This document shows positions 9,154 through 17,573 of a DNA stretch of 64,000 nucleotides, piece by piece. Positions within the stretch are counted from its first letter, which is position 1. The number at the start of each line of letters is the position of its first letter. The stretch covers positions 558,001-622,000 of the forward strand of contig NZ_CP092968.1 in NCBI RefSeq assembly GCF_027571405.1, read 5' to 3'. The notes under the pieces were generated by a model. That model was not told the DNA's origin, did not search any database, and saw only the letters and a program-made list of their open reading frames with translations. A program made the translations under genes and the position numbers. The stretch comes from Methylocystis parvus OBBP (GTDB lineage: Bacteria; Pseudomonadota; Alphaproteobacteria; Rhizobiales; Beijerinckiaceae).

Positions 9154-9597
9154 ATGCTGCGATCTTATGGTCTTGCAGGAATGATGACGCTTGTACTCTA
9201 TTCTGCGCCCGCCAGTGCTTTCGACGTGGTCAATCACGACTATGGCGGCCGCGTCGAGCCCTATATCGGGCGTGTCGCCCGGGCGCAGGCGCGCGGCGAA
9301 CCCGTCCGCATCGGACCGGTCGAATGCGACTCCTCCTGCACGCTCTATCTCGCGGCGCCCCAGTCTTGCGTATCGCCGGGCGCCGTGTTCGGCTTCCACG
9401 CGCCCTGGGTCGGCGGCCCGACCAGCGGCGTCATCGACCGGCAGATGACGGCGGTCTTCGCCTCGGCTTACAAGCCGTCGCTGCGCCGCATCTTCCTCAA
9501 TCACGTCCGCAATTCGCGCGGCATGGTGCCGGGCCCGCTGCTCAAGCTTTCCGGCGCTCAGCTTGGGAGCCTCGGCTACCGGCTCTGCAGCGAGTAG
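9154..9597 (+). CDS. Secreted ClpP-like (COG3904-type) protein
   Basis: The 147-residue product has a signal peptide (LAGMMTLVLYSAPASA) and a mature part with CDSSCTLYLAA, SCVSPGAVFGFHAPW and GPLLKLSGAQL. This pattern is that of the predicted periplasmic ClpP-like family (COG3904), where the small residue cluster with Ser replaces the GxSAG elbow and FHA carries the histidine. Proteolytic activity is not demonstrated for this type. ATG 9154 is preceded by AAAGGAACAGCC. Its end is 6 bases from the convergent arsenite transporter gene. Confidence 0.65.
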   Translation: MLRSYGLAGMMTLVLYSAPASAFDVVNHDYGGRVEPYIGRVARAQARGEPVRIGPVECDSSCTLYLAAPQSCVSPGAVFGFHAPWVGGPTSGVIDRQMTAVFASAYKPSLRRIFLNHVRNSRGMVPGPLLKLSGAQLGSLGYRLCSE

Positions 9598-9603
9598 CCG
9601 GCG

Positions 9604-10719
9604 TCAGGTCTGGTCGGACGGCGCGAATGCGCGTTCGCGCGTCGCGCCGCTTTCGTACCAGCCTTTGCTTCGGTTGACCGCCGAACAGACGGTGAGCATG
9701 ACCGGCACTTCGATCAGCACGCCGACGACGGTGGCGAGCGCCGCGCCGGACTCGAAGCCGAAGAGGCTGATCGCGGCCGCGACCGCCAATTCGAAAAAGT
9801 TGCTGGCGCCGATCAAAGCCGACGGGCCAGCCACGCAATGCTCTTCTCCCGCAACGCGGTTCAGCGCATAGGCGAGCGCCGAATTGAAATAGACCTGGAT
9901 GAGGATCGGAACGGCGAGCATGGCGATAATGGCCGGCTGACGAATGATCTGCCCGCCCTGAAAGCCAAAGAGCAGCACCAGGGTCGCAAGCAAAGCCACA
10001 AGCGAGATCGGTCCGATCTTCGCGAGCGTCGCCGCAAGCCGCGCTTCGCCGCCCGACGTCAGAAAGCTCCTCCGGGCGATCTGCGCCACGATCACCGGCA
10101 CGATGATATAAAGCGCGACCGAGAAAAACAGCGTGTCCCAAGGCGCGCTGATCGATGAAAGGCCGAGCAGCAGGCCGACGATCGGCGCGAAGGCGACGAT
10201 CATGATGGCGTCGTTGAGCGCAACCTGGCTCAAGGTGAAATGCGGCTCGCCTTTGGTGAGGCTCGACCAAACGAAGACCATGGCGGTGCAGGGGGCCGCG
10301 GCGAGCAGGATGAGTCCGGCTATGTAGGAGTCGATCTGTTCGGCCGGCAAATAGGGCCGGAACAGATGGCCGATGAAAATCCAGCCGAGCAGCGCCATGG
10401 AGAAGGGCTTGACCGCCCAGTTGACGAAAAGCGTCACGCCGATGCCGCGCCAATGGCGCGAAACCTCCTTCAGCGCCGCGAAGTCGATCTTCATCAGCAT
10501 CGGCACGATCATCAGCCAGATCAAGGCCGCGACCGGAAGATTCACTTTCGCGATCTCCGTCGCGCCGATGATATGGAAGACGCCCGGCAGAAAATGGCCG
10601 AGCGCCACGCCGACGACGATGCAAAGAGCAACCCAGAGGGTGAGGTAGCGTTCGAAGACGGTCATGGCGGGCGCGCCGTCAACGCTGGATGCAGTCGAAA
10701 CCATGGTCGCTTCAGTCAT
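9604..10719 (-). CDS. acr3: Arsenite efflux transporter, ACR3 family
   Basis: The 371-residue, ten-helix protein has the ACR3 signature LAAAPCTAMVFVWSSLT with the conserved cysteine needed for arsenite transport, and NFFELAVAAAISLFG late in the sequence. ACR3 carriers (also called ArsB) expel As(III) using the proton gradient. It is the last gene of the leftward ars operon, 33 bases after the glutaredoxin-type arsC remnant. The first 19 residues are poorly conserved and the true start could be internal (MTVFERYLTLW). Confidence 0.94.
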   Translation of the reverse strand: MTEATMVSTASSVDGAPAMTVFERYLTLWVALCIVVGVALGHFLPGVFHIIGATEIAKVNLPVAALIWLMIVPMLMKIDFAALKEVSRHWRGIGVTLFVNWAVKPFSMALLGWIFIGHLFRPYLPAEQIDSYIAGLILLAAAPCTAMVFVWSSLTKGEPHFTLSQVALNDAIMIVAFAPIVGLLLGLSSISAPWDTLFFSVALYIIVPVIVAQIARRSFLTSGGEARLAATLAKIGPISLVALLATLVLLFGFQGGQIIRQPAIIAMLAVPILIQVYFNSALAYALNRVAGEEHCVAGPSALIGASNFFELAVAAAISLFGFESGAALATVVGVLIEVPVMLTVCSAVNRSKGWYESGATRERAFAPSDQT

Positions 10720-10752
10720 GCCGACAACTCCTTCTCGGCTTCTCGCTTTATT

Positions 10753-11171
10753 TCAGACGCGGTCCGGAGCGGCGGCGGGGATAATTTCGCCGTCTTCCTT
10801 TGTGAAAGCGCCAATGTCTGGATTGGGGAGGATTTCGAGCACGGTCTCGGACGGGCGGCAGAGTCGCGCGCCCTTCGGCGTCACGACAATGGGCCGATTG
10901 ATGAGAATCGGGTGATCCATCATGAAGTCGATGAGGTCGTCTTCGGTCCACTTTGAATCGGAAAGGCCCAGCTCGTCATAGGCGTCCCCTTCCGGCGCAG
11001 CAGGTCGCGCGCCGACATGCCCATCGCCGCGAGCAGCTCGACGAGTCGCGCGCGGGTCGGCGGGGCTTTCAGATATTCGATCACGACCGGCTCTTCGCCG
11101 CTCTGGCGGATCATCGCGAGCGTGTTGCGCGACGTGCCGCAGGCGGGGTTGTGATAGATGGTGATCGTCAC
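10753..11171 (-). pseudogene. arsC: Glutaredoxin-type arsenate reductase with one-base frameshift
   Basis: The N-terminal part (MTITIYHNPACGTSRNTLAM, active-site Cys in HNPACGTSR) reads normally to ...LRRKGTP near 10986, then frame is lost: the codon sequence is GGG ACG CC TAT GAC GAG where CCN TAT is expected. In the other frame the rest of ArsC continues intact (YDELGLSDSKWTEDDLIDF, MMDHPILINRPIVVTPKGAR, LCRPSETVLEILPN) to a stop at 10753-10755. One missing base therefore breaks an otherwise full-length, undecayed gene. It is either a recent inactivation or a sequencing error; the second arsC next to it would cover the function. Confidence 0.9.
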
Positions 11172-11701
11172 GTTCGCGCCTCCGCCTTATGGGGGATCGA
11201 GGCGCCTTCAGCCGCGCCGATTTCTCGAAGCCTCTGGCTGAGAGCCAGCCTGTCGAGGCGGGCGATCGGCGTCGCCAGCAACAGGGATATGCGGTTCTTC
11301 ATGAAGCGGAAGGCGAGATTGAACGCCTTCTGCTTCTCCATGTCCGAACCCTCGACGGCGGCTGGGTCGTCTATGCCCCAATGCGCCGTCATCGGCTGGC
11401 CCGGCCAGATCGGGCAGGCTTCGCCCGCCGCGTTGTCGCAAACGGTGAAAACGAAATCCATTTTGGGCGCGTCCGGGCCCGCGAACTCGTCCCAGCTCTT
11501 CGAGCGAAAGCCGTCCGTCGGATAGTCGTAGGCTTCAAGGGTCTTCAGCGCATATGGGTTTACGGCGCCCTTGGGCTGGCTTCCCGCTGAAAAGGCGTTA
11601 AAGCGCCCCGCGCCGTCCTTACGCAGGATGCCTTCCGCGAGGATCGAGCGCGCCGTATTGCCGGTACAGAGGAAGAGGACGTTGTAGATGCGGTCCGACA
11701 T
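11168..11701 (-). CDS. arsC: Arsenate reductase, low-MW phosphatase type
   Basis: The 177-residue protein has the phosphatase loop CTGNTARS (Cys-x5-Arg) near residue 12 and FVFTVCDNAAGEACPIWPGQP, the mark of thioredoxin- or mycothiol-linked ArsC enzymes that reduce As(V) to As(III) for export. The start ATG overlaps the arsI stop (TGATG) and its own end overlaps the next arsC start by four bases, so the genes are coupled. This is the only intact arsenate reductase in the operon. GTG at 11704 would add one residue. Confidence 0.92.
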   Translation of the reverse strand: MSDRIYNVLFLCTGNTARSILAEGILRKDGAGRFNAFSAGSQPKGAVNPYALKTLEAYDYPTDGFRSKSWDEFAGPDAPKMDFVFTVCDNAAGEACPIWPGQPMTAHWGIDDPAAVEGSDMEKQKAFNLAFRFMKNRISLLLATPIARLDRLALSQRLREIGAAEGASIPHKAEART

Positions 11702-12210
11702 CACGCAATCTCCTTGGGGCCGCAGCAGGAGTCGCCCGCGGAGCGTTCCGGCTTAGGCGGGCGGCAAGCCCCTTGCGGCGTCGATGGCGTGCAACAGGCG
11801 CTCCCGCCCTCGGTCGCGGCGCCGAGCGCCGCATCGTCGCCATAGACTGTGCTCTCTCCCGTGGTCAGAAACGTTTCCCAAAGGAGCCCCTGCGGGTCGG
11901 TCGTCCAGGCTTTTTCAGACTTGGCGTAACAACAAGTCGTCTCGCCTTCCTCGAGAACAGGCCGTTCGGCCTGTCGCAGACGGCCATAAGCGTCCGTCAG
12001 CTCGTTCGACGTCTCGACTTGAATGCCGAGATGATCGAGGCCGGGCTTTTTGCCGCGCGCCGAAATCGCAAAATTGACGTGGGGATCTTCCAGCATCCAT
12101 TTGGCGTAGTCTCCTTTGGACACGGAAGGCGCCGTTCCAAAGAGCGCGCTGTAGAAGCGGATCGATTGGGCGAGGTCCTCAACGGACAAATGGACATGCA
12201 GGCGCTTCAT
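11701..12210 (-). CDS. arsI: ArsI/CadI-type C-As lyase (VOC family)
   Basis: The 169-residue vicinal-oxygen-chelate protein keeps what ArsI C-As lyases need: early histidines (H5/H7), H60 in GLDHLGIQVE, E112 in LLWETFLT, and the vicinal pair C93-C94 in TTCCYAK. ArsI is an Fe(II) dioxygenase that removes methyl or aromatic groups from trivalent organoarsenicals. The last 40 residues add a cysteine-rich tail (SACC, GAC, SCCGPKE) that could bind arsenic. Related CadI proteins respond to cadmium, but the ars operon context favours ArsI. Confidence 0.87.
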   Translation of the reverse strand: MKRLHVHLSVEDLAQSIRFYSALFGTAPSVSKGDYAKWMLEDPHVNFAISARGKKPGLDHLGIQVETSNELTDAYGRLRQAERPVLEEGETTCCYAKSEKAWTTDPQGLLWETFLTTGESTVYGDDAALGAATEGGSACCTPSTPQGACRPPKPERSAGDSCCGPKEIA

Positions 12211-12231
12211 GGCGTTTCTTCCGGTTGGCGA

Positions 12232-12585
12232 TCACTCGGATGTTGAAGTCTGTGGACAGCAAGGAGCCAGCTCGGCGACGATCGGCTCGCAAGCGTCGGG
12301 ACGACCGCCGCAGCAATCCTCGACGAGGAAGCGAAGGAGCGCACTCAGTCTTGTGAGATCCGCGCGATAGATCACGCTGCGCCCCTTACGCGCGCTCGCG
12401 ACGAGGCTGGCGTTGGACAGGACGTTGAGATGCGTCGACAGGGTGTTTTGCGGCACGCTCAGCTTGCGCGCGAGTTCGCCCGCGGCGAGGCCCTGGGGCT
12501 CGGCGCGCACGAGCTGGCGGAAAGCCTCCAGCCGCGTTTGTTGCGACAGCGCGGCGAGGCAGGCGAGGGCGGCTTCAGTTTCCAT
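12232..12585 (-). CDS. arsR: ArsR-family arsenic-responsive repressor
   Basis: The 117-residue winged-helix protein (LARKLSVPQNTLSTHLNVLSNA, then KGRSVIYRADL wing) fits ArsR/SmtB repressors. The usual metal site ELCVCDL in the recognition helix is absent; instead cysteines cluster at the C-terminus (C91-C92, C99, C109-C110), as in the Acidithiobacillus-type ArsR with a C-terminal As(III) site. First gene of the leftward ars operon. The start at 12585 is set by homology (METEAALACLAALSQ); the frame stays open upstream, antisense to tpiA, without meaning. Confidence 0.93.
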   Translation of the reverse strand: METEAALACLAALSQQTRLEAFRQLVRAEPQGLAAGELARKLSVPQNTLSTHLNVLSNASLVASARKGRSVIYRADLTRLSALLRFLVEDCCGGRPDACEPIVAELAPCCPQTSTSE

Positions 12586-12606
12586 ATTTCTGGATATATA
12601 GAAATA
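12585..12606. promoter_or_regulatory. Inverted repeat, likely ArsR operator
   Basis: TATTTC (12585-12590) and GAAATA (12601-12606) form a perfect inverted repeat with a 10-base spacer, beginning at the arsR start codon in an AT-rich stretch. Size, position and sequence fit an ArsR-family operator giving self-repression of the ars operon. Confidence 0.65.
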
Positions 12607-12702
12607 AATACGACGATCCAATGACGCTGCGCCGGCCCGCCGCATTGCGAGTCCGTCAGCTTCTGCTAGGTAAAGTCTTTCAGATCGAAGGATTCCCAGC
12701 GC

Positions 12703-13455
12703 ATGACCCGCCGCCCGCTCGTCGCCGGAAACTGGAAAATGAACGGGCTCATGGCCTCCCTCGCCGAAATCGCGGCGATGGGGACGGCCTATGACGTCTA
12801 TCTCAAGACAAGAGTCGAACTGATCCTCTGCCCGCCCACGACCTTGATCGGCCTTGCGCTCGACGTCGCCACGCAGGGCGGCGTCGGGCTCGGCGCGCAG
12901 GATTGCCATGCCGACGCTTCGGGCGCGCATACCGGCGATATTTCTGCGGAGATGCTGAAGGACGTCGGCGCCTCCTATGTCATCGTCGGCCATAGCGAGC
13001 GACGGGCCGACCATGGCGAAACCGACGCGGCCGTCGAAGCCAAGGCAGCGGCGGCGCTCCGCGCCGGGCTGACGCCGATCATCTGCGTCGGCGAGACGCG
13101 GACGGAACGCGAGGCGGGGGAAGCGCTTGCAATTGTCGGCCGGCAGATCGAGGGCTCGCTGCCCGCCGATGCGCCAGGGACGATCGTCGTCGCCTATGAA
13201 CCGGTCTGGGCGATCGGCACGGGGCTGACCCCCACGCTCGCCGACATCGCCGACATGCACGCTTTCGCGCGCGAAAGGATCGAGGCGCGGCTCGGCGGCG
13301 GAAAAGGGCGGACCGTGCGCATCCTCTATGGCGGGTCGGTCAAGCCGGCCAATGCGCGCGAATTGATGAGCGTCGCCAATGTCGACGGCGCGCTTGTCGG
13401 CGGCGCGAGCCTCACGGCCAAGGATTTCATGGCGATCGCGGCCGCGTATCGATAG
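12703..13455 (+). CDS. tpiA: Triosephosphate isomerase
   Basis: The 250-residue protein has all family marks: AGNWKMNG (Asn and Lys of the active site), IVGHSERR (catalytic His), [11 protein letters not shown] (catalytic Glu and loop 6) and [11 protein letters not shown] (phosphate binding). It interconverts dihydroxyacetone phosphate and glyceraldehyde 3-phosphate in the cytoplasm. In a serine-cycle methanotroph it would serve gluconeogenesis and sugar interconversion. It is divergent from arsR, and ndk follows after 153 bases. Confidence 0.97.
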   Translation: MTRRPLVAGNWKMNGLMASLAEIAAMGTAYDVYLKTRVELILCPPTTLIGLALDVATQGGVGLGAQDCHADASGAHTGDISAEMLKDVGASYVIVGHSERRADHGETDAAVEAKAAAALRAGLTPIICVGETRTEREAGEALAIVGRQIEGSLPADAPGTIVVAYEPVWAIGTGLTPTLADIADMHAFARERIEARLGGGKGRTVRILYGGSVKPANARELMSVANVDGALVGGASLTAKDFMAIAAAYR

Positions 13456-13608
13456 AAGCCGCAGGCTTGCCGCTGCGCGGCGCCGCCGGTATAAGCGCGG
13501 CGCTTACCGTCTGGAGCGCGCGCGAAAAAGTGGTCCCCGGTTTTTCGCGGGAAGCGCGCTCCAAACTATGGAATTCCAGTACTCCAACATACGAGGCGAT
13601 GCGCTCTC

Positions 13609-14031
13609 ATGGCGATCGAACGCACCTTTTCCATCATCAAGCCCGACGCGACCAAGCGCAACCTCACCGGCAAGATCAATTCGATCATCGAGGGCGCGGG
13701 CCTGCGCATCGTCGCGCAAAAACGCATCCGCATGACCCGCGAGCAGGCCGAGACCTTCTACGCCGTGCATAAGGAGCGCCCCTTCTTCGGCGAGCTCGTC
13801 GATTTCATGATCTCCGAGCCGGTCGTCGTGCAGGTGCTCGAGGGCGAGAACGCCATCGCGAAATATCGCGAAGCAATGGGCGCCACCAACCCCGCCAACG
13901 CCGCGCCGGGCACGATCCGCAAGGAGCATGCGCTTTCGGTCGGCGAGAATTCGGTGCACGGCTCGGACGCTCCCGAAACCGCCGCGATCGAGATCGCGCA
14001 GTTCTTCGCGGGCAATGAGATCGTCGGCTGA
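13609..14031 (+). CDS. ndk: Nucleoside diphosphate kinase
   Basis: At 140 residues the protein has standard length. It begins [18 protein letters not shown] and has the catalytic histidine H117 in [12 protein letters not shown]. It balances nucleoside triphosphate pools by phosphate transfer through phosphohistidine. A strong intrinsic terminator follows 15 bases after the stop, so it ends its transcription unit. Confidence 0.97.
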   Translation: MAIERTFSIIKPDATKRNLTGKINSIIEGAGLRIVAQKRIRMTREQAETFYAVHKERPFFGELVDFMISEPVVVQVLEGENAIAKYREAMGATNPANAAPGTIRKEHALSVGENSVHGSDAPETAAIEIAQFFAGNEIVG

Positions 14032-14046
14032 GCAGCCCGGCGAAGG

Positions 14047-14075
14047 AAAAAACGGCGCCTTCGGGCGCCGTTTTT
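14047..14075 (+). terminator. Intrinsic terminator after ndk
   Basis: CGGCGCC, TTCG tetraloop, GGCGCCG, preceded by six A and followed by five T (14071-14075). The A/T flanks make it able to work in both directions. Confidence 0.93.
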
Positions 14076-14290
14076 ATTTGTGTGATTGCGAATTCGACAA
14101 AGCGAATTTCAGGACTCTGGGCTCGTCCAATCGTCGGCCAAGCTAGGAACAACGTCCGGGCAAGTCTGTTGTAAAGGCACGTGAAGCGATGCGCTCACGT
14201 GATCTCGAGCCTCGAAAAAAGCGCGGTTTTATCCAACGAGCGCGATTCCTCGCGCTCGCGATGCGCGCTTGCGACGACGGAGTAACGCAC

Positions 14291-14794
14291 ATGTTGAAAG
14301 CGATGATGTTCGCGGCCGCGCTGGCCACGGCGGGGGCGGGCGTTGTTTACGCCCAGTCGACCATGGGCACAGAGCGCGGCGCGGGCGGAACGATGGGCGG
14401 CAGGTCCGGCTCGCAAACCCTCGGCCAGCGCGAGTCGACGGGCGGAATGGCGGGTCCGGCGGTCCAGATAATGACGACGCTGCCGACGCATGCGACCGCC
14501 GTCTCCAACTGGTACGATCGGAACGTCTATGATCAGCAGGAGAACAAGATCGGCGAGATCAAGGACATGCTGCTCGACCGCGAGGGCAGGGTGCAGGCCG
14601 TGATCATCTCCGTCGGCGGCTTCCTCGGCATGGGCGAGAAAGACGTGGCCGTAGCTTTCGACGCCGTGCAACCGTCCCAGCGCGAGAACCGCTGGTGGCT
14701 GACGATGAACGCAACCAAGGACCAACTCCGCACCGCGCCGGGGTTCCGTTTCGACCGCTCGAAACAGGCTTGGACCGTGGCGGCGCGGGATTAG
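14291..14794 (+). CDS. Exported PRC-barrel domain protein
   Basis: The 167-residue product has a signal peptide (MFAAALATAGAGVVYAQ), a glycine/serine/threonine-rich linker, and a PRC-barrel from about residue 70 (NWYDRNVYDQQENKIGEIKDMLLDREGRVQAVIISVGGFLG). Exported PRC-barrel proteins are widespread in Hyphomicrobiales and often stress-linked, but their role is unclear. ATG 14291 has GGAG nine bases upstream and gives the clean signal peptide; the frame is open further upstream without support. Confidence 0.8.
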   Translation: MLKAMMFAAALATAGAGVVYAQSTMGTERGAGGTMGGRSGSQTLGQRESTGGMAGPAVQIMTTLPTHATAVSNWYDRNVYDQQENKIGEIKDMLLDREGRVQAVIISVGGFLGMGEKDVAVAFDAVQPSQRENRWWLTMNATKDQLRTAPGFRFDRSKQAWTVAARD

Positions 14795-14807
14795 CTATCG
14801 ATGCGTC

Positions 14808-14832
14808 GACCTCGCCGCGACGCGGCGAGGTC
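14808..14832 (+). terminator. Perfect 11-bp hairpin between convergent genes
   Basis: GACCTCGCCGC (14808-14818), loop GAC, GCGGCGAGGTC (14822-14832). It sits just after the PRC-barrel gene and touches the stop codon of the convergent acetyltransferase gene. No T-run, so termination is possible but not certain. Confidence 0.5.
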
Positions 14833-15334
14833 AGCTTTCAGCTACTAACGACCGAATTGTTGCGAGCGGTAGAAAGAGGCTCGAACTCCTGTTTGAAAAA
14901 GATATGAACCCGAAAGATCGATAGAAGGCGATCGCCTTTTCGTCGATCGCGTCGACGAAAACAGCATATGCCCCCACGGGGGAACGGCTGAGTCGAGTAA
15001 AAGCGTCGTAAAGCAACAAGGTCCCGACGCCTTCGCCCGCAAAGGAGCGGTCTCGCGCCAGCCAGCCGATCAACACGGCCGGAACGGAGGGATAGCGAGG
15101 TAACTTCCGCACCAACTCCGGCGGCAATTCGGTCAGGGGTACGCCGCTCGACGACAATGTATAGAAACCCGCCAAGCGCTCGCTCTCTCGTTCGACCAAG
15201 ACATAACAGGCGGCATAGTCGCGTTTGACGTCCTGTTTGATTACGCACTGGAAATAATGGTCGATTTTGTCGTTCCCGCAGACGAAACTCCCGCGGTCTC
15301 GATTATCTAACTCCACCGAATAGAAGCGCGTCAC
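14831..15334 (-). CDS. tacT: GNAT toxin of a TacAT-type toxin-antitoxin pair
   Basis: The 167-residue GNAT acetyltransferase has the acyl-CoA loop (LARDRSFAGEGVGTLLLYDA) and ends with AIAFYRSFGF. Size, sequence style (NDKIDHYFQ, YVLVERESERLAGFYTLSS) and the DUF1778 gene 3 bases upstream identify a TacT/AtaT-like toxin. Such enzymes acetylate the amino group of charged tRNAs and halt translation. The GC content is a little lower than that of its neighbours, consistent with a mobile module. Confidence 0.88.
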   Translation of the reverse strand: MTRFYSVELDNRDRGSFVCGNDKIDHYFQCVIKQDVKRDYAACYVLVERESERLAGFYTLSSSGVPLTELPPELVRKLPRYPSVPAVLIGWLARDRSFAGEGVGTLLLYDAFTRLSRSPVGAYAVFVDAIDEKAIAFYRSFGFISFSNRSSSLFLPLATIRSLVAES

Positions 15335-15337
15335 GCG

Positions 15338-15616
15338 TCACCGTGTTTCAACGCTTTTCCGATACGCGGAGCTGGCGCGCTTTAGGGTTTCATTTGGCTC
15401 GGGCGGATCGATCAACGCCAACGCGAACCGACGCTGATCCTCTGCCGAAAGCCGGATAATTTCCTCTTCTTCAATTGCCTTACGCGCGGCCTCATGGGCA
15501 GCGCTCACAACAAAATCAGTGAGCGTCCTGCCTTTGAGTTCAGCAGCCTTTTTAAGCGTCGCATAGACGCTTGCCGGAAGCCGGGCTTCTAATCGGGCCG
15601 TGTCGTTCTTGACCAT
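15338..15616 (-). CDS. tacA: DUF1778 antitoxin of the TacAT-type pair
   Basis: The 92-residue protein starts with a ribbon-helix-helix segment (TARLEARLPASVYATLKKAAELKGRTLTDFVVSAA) and ends in a charged C-terminal part that would wrap the toxin. This is the DUF1778/TacA family: it neutralises the GNAT toxin and represses its own promoter. The toxin gene follows after 3 bases. A palindrome just upstream of the start is the expected operator. Confidence 0.9.
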   Translation of the reverse strand: MVKNDTARLEARLPASVYATLKKAAELKGRTLTDFVVSAAHEAARKAIEEEEIIRLSAEDQRRFALALIDPPEPNETLKRASSAYRKSVETR

Positions 15617-15626
15617 GCTCGCCTAT

Positions 15627-15645
15627 ATACGGCATTTTGCCGTAT
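15627..15645. promoter_or_regulatory. Palindrome, likely TacA operator
   Basis: ATACGGCA (15627-15634), spacer TTT, TGCCGTAT (15638-15645): a perfect 8-base inverted repeat 11 bases upstream of the antitoxin start. Ribbon-helix-helix antitoxins bind such short palindromes for autorepression. Confidence 0.72.
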
Positions 15646-15657
15646 CGGGCAACCCGG

Positions 15658-17163
15658 TCACCTCACCGTCGGGAGCTTGTCCTCTTCCGCCAGATTCGAG
15701 AAGCGCGTCACCTCAGCTTCGAAGGCGAGCGGCACCGTGCCGGTGGGGCCGTGGCGCTGCTTGCCGATGATCACCTCGGCGCGGCCGTGCGCGGCCTCCA
15801 TGTCGGACATCCATTTGATGTGCTCTTCCGTGCCCTCGCGCGGCTCGCGGAACTTCAGATAATACTCTTCGCGATAGACGAAGATCACGACGTCGGCGTC
15901 CTGTTCGATCGAGCCGGACTCGCGCAGGTCGGAAAGCTGGGGCCGCTTGTCGTCGCGCGACTCCACCTGACGCGAGAGCTGCGAAAGCGCGATGACGGGC
16001 GCATTGAGCTCCTTGGCCAGCGCCTTCAGGCCGGTCGTGATCTCCGTGAGCTCCTGCACGCGATTGTCGCCGCGCGATTTCGAACCGGAAAGCAGCTGCA
16101 AATAGTCGACGACGAGCAGATCGAGTCCCTTCTGGCGCTTCAGGCGGCGCGCGCGCGCCACGAGCTGCGCGATCGAAATGCCGCCGCTCTGGTCGATGAA
16201 GAACGGAATGCTCTGCATCTCGCGCGACGCCTGCACGATGCGCTCGAAATCGTCCTGACCGAGATCGCCACGTCTGATCTTGTAGCTCGGCACGCCGGAT
16301 TGTTCGGCGATCACGCGCGTCGCCAATTGTTCGGCTGACATTTCGAGCGAGAAGAAGCCGACAATGCCGCCATTGATCGTCTTGTGCGATCCGTCGGGCT
16401 CGACCTCGTATTGATAGGCCCTGGCGATATTGAAGGCGATATTGGTCGCGAGCGCCGTCTTGCCCATGCCGGGGCGGCCGGCGACGATGATGAGGTCGGA
16501 TTTCTGCAGCCCGCCCATTTTCTCGTCGAGATCGACCAGACCCGTCGAGACGCCGGAGAGATGGCCGTCGCGCATATAGGCGCTGGAGGCCATGTCGATG
16601 GCGACGGTGAGCGCGTCGGAAAACTTCTGAAAGCCGCCTTCGTAGCGGCCGGTCTCCGCAATCGAATAGAGCTTGCGCTCCGCCTCCTCGATCTGCGTGC
16701 GCGGACTGGCGTCGACGGGCGAGTCGAAAGCCGTGTTGACGATGTCCTCGCCGATAGTGATCAGATCGCGCCGTACAGCCAGATCGTGAATGATGCGGCC
16801 GTAATCTTCGGCGTTGATGATGGTGGTCGCTTCCGCCCCGAGACGCGCGAGATAGGCTTGAATCGTCACGCCCGCCGGCAGCTCGATATCGGCGAGAAAG
16901 GTCTTGAGCGTGACGACGGTGGCGAGCTTGCCCGCGCGGATGAGCTGTGAAGCCGTCTCGAAAATGCGGCGGTGCAGATCCTCCGAGAAATGCTCGGGCT
17001 TGAGAAAGTCGGAAACGCGGTCGAAGGCGTCGTTATTGACGAGAATGGCGCCGAGCAGCGCCTGCTCGGCCTCGATATTGTGCGGCGGCGTGCGATAGGC
17101 GGGCGTCTCGGGCTGCGCGACCTGAAAAGGGCGCCGGCCCGCCAATTGTTCGATTGGAGGCAT
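15658..17163 (-). CDS. dnaB: Replicative DNA helicase
   Basis: The 501-residue hexameric helicase has the N-terminal DnaB domain (PPHNIEAEQALLGAILVNND), Walker A GRPGMGKTALA, GFFSLEMSAEQLATR, Walker B LLVVDYLQLL and ALSQLSRQVESR with the late DLRESGSIEQDADVV. It unwinds DNA at the replication fork in the cytoplasm. The stop is 12 bases from the antitoxin operator. In many alphaproteobacteria it follows rplI in an rpsF-rpsR-DUF2232-rplI-dnaB group; here a GIY-YIG gene and repeats lie between. Confidence 0.97.
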   Translation of the reverse strand: MPPIEQLAGRRPFQVAQPETPAYRTPPHNIEAEQALLGAILVNNDAFDRVSDFLKPEHFSEDLHRRIFETASQLIRAGKLATVVTLKTFLADIELPAGVTIQAYLARLGAEATTIINAEDYGRIIHDLAVRRDLITIGEDIVNTAFDSPVDASPRTQIEEAERKLYSIAETGRYEGGFQKFSDALTVAIDMASSAYMRDGHLSGVSTGLVDLDEKMGGLQKSDLIIVAGRPGMGKTALATNIAFNIARAYQYEVEPDGSHKTINGGIVGFFSLEMSAEQLATRVIAEQSGVPSYKIRRGDLGQDDFERIVQASREMQSIPFFIDQSGGISIAQLVARARRLKRQKGLDLLVVDYLQLLSGSKSRGDNRVQELTEITTGLKALAKELNAPVIALSQLSRQVESRDDKRPQLSDLRESGSIEQDADVVIFVYREEYYLKFREPREGTEEHIKWMSDMEAAHGRAEVIIGKQRHGPTGTVPLAFEAEVTRFSNLAEEDKLPTVR

Positions 17164-17431
17164 TGGGGCTCGTTATGTCGACTGAAACGCCGGGGTTCTC
17201 GGAAAACGCGACGCTAAAAACTCGCCGGACTGACAAGACATTCGCATGAAGGCGCGCAGGACGCCAGACTTGACTCTTAATGAGAGGTTTCCATCACGGA
17301 GTTGCGAGTCTTATTCACAGCGCCGCGAAGGCGGCGATTGGCGGGCTTGCACAACGCCGAATCACGCATCGACGCCGGCCGCCTTTGCGCGGAGCGTCAG
17401 CGGCGGCGCAATCTAGAATCGTGATGACGCC

Positions 17432-17559
17432 CTGGATTGCGTCGCTCCGCTCGCAATGACGGGGGCGAGTTCGTCACCAATCGTCATTGCGAGCCGAAGG
17501 CGAAGCAATCCAGAGTCTCACTACGGCTCTAGATTGCTTTGCTCCGCTCTCAATGACGG
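17432..17559. repeat. REP-like palindromic repeats, upstream cluster
   Basis: Three copies of one element related to CGTCATTGCGAGCnnnGAAGCAATCC: about 17432-17463 (inverted: TGGATTGCGTCGCTCCGCTC, then GCAATGACGG), 17482-17515 (direct) and 17530-17559 (inverted). The last two form an inverted pair able to fold into a long hairpin. The cluster ends 15 bases before the GIY-YIG gene. The 410-base gap between dnaB and that gene otherwise holds nothing I recognise. Confidence 0.85.
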
Positions 17560-17573
17560 TTAAGTTGAAGCCT

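Noticed and set aside
12586..13260. N-terminal extension of arsR antisense to tpiA
   Set aside because: ArsR homology starts at 12585, the operator overlaps that start, and the extra part is a shadow of tpiA.
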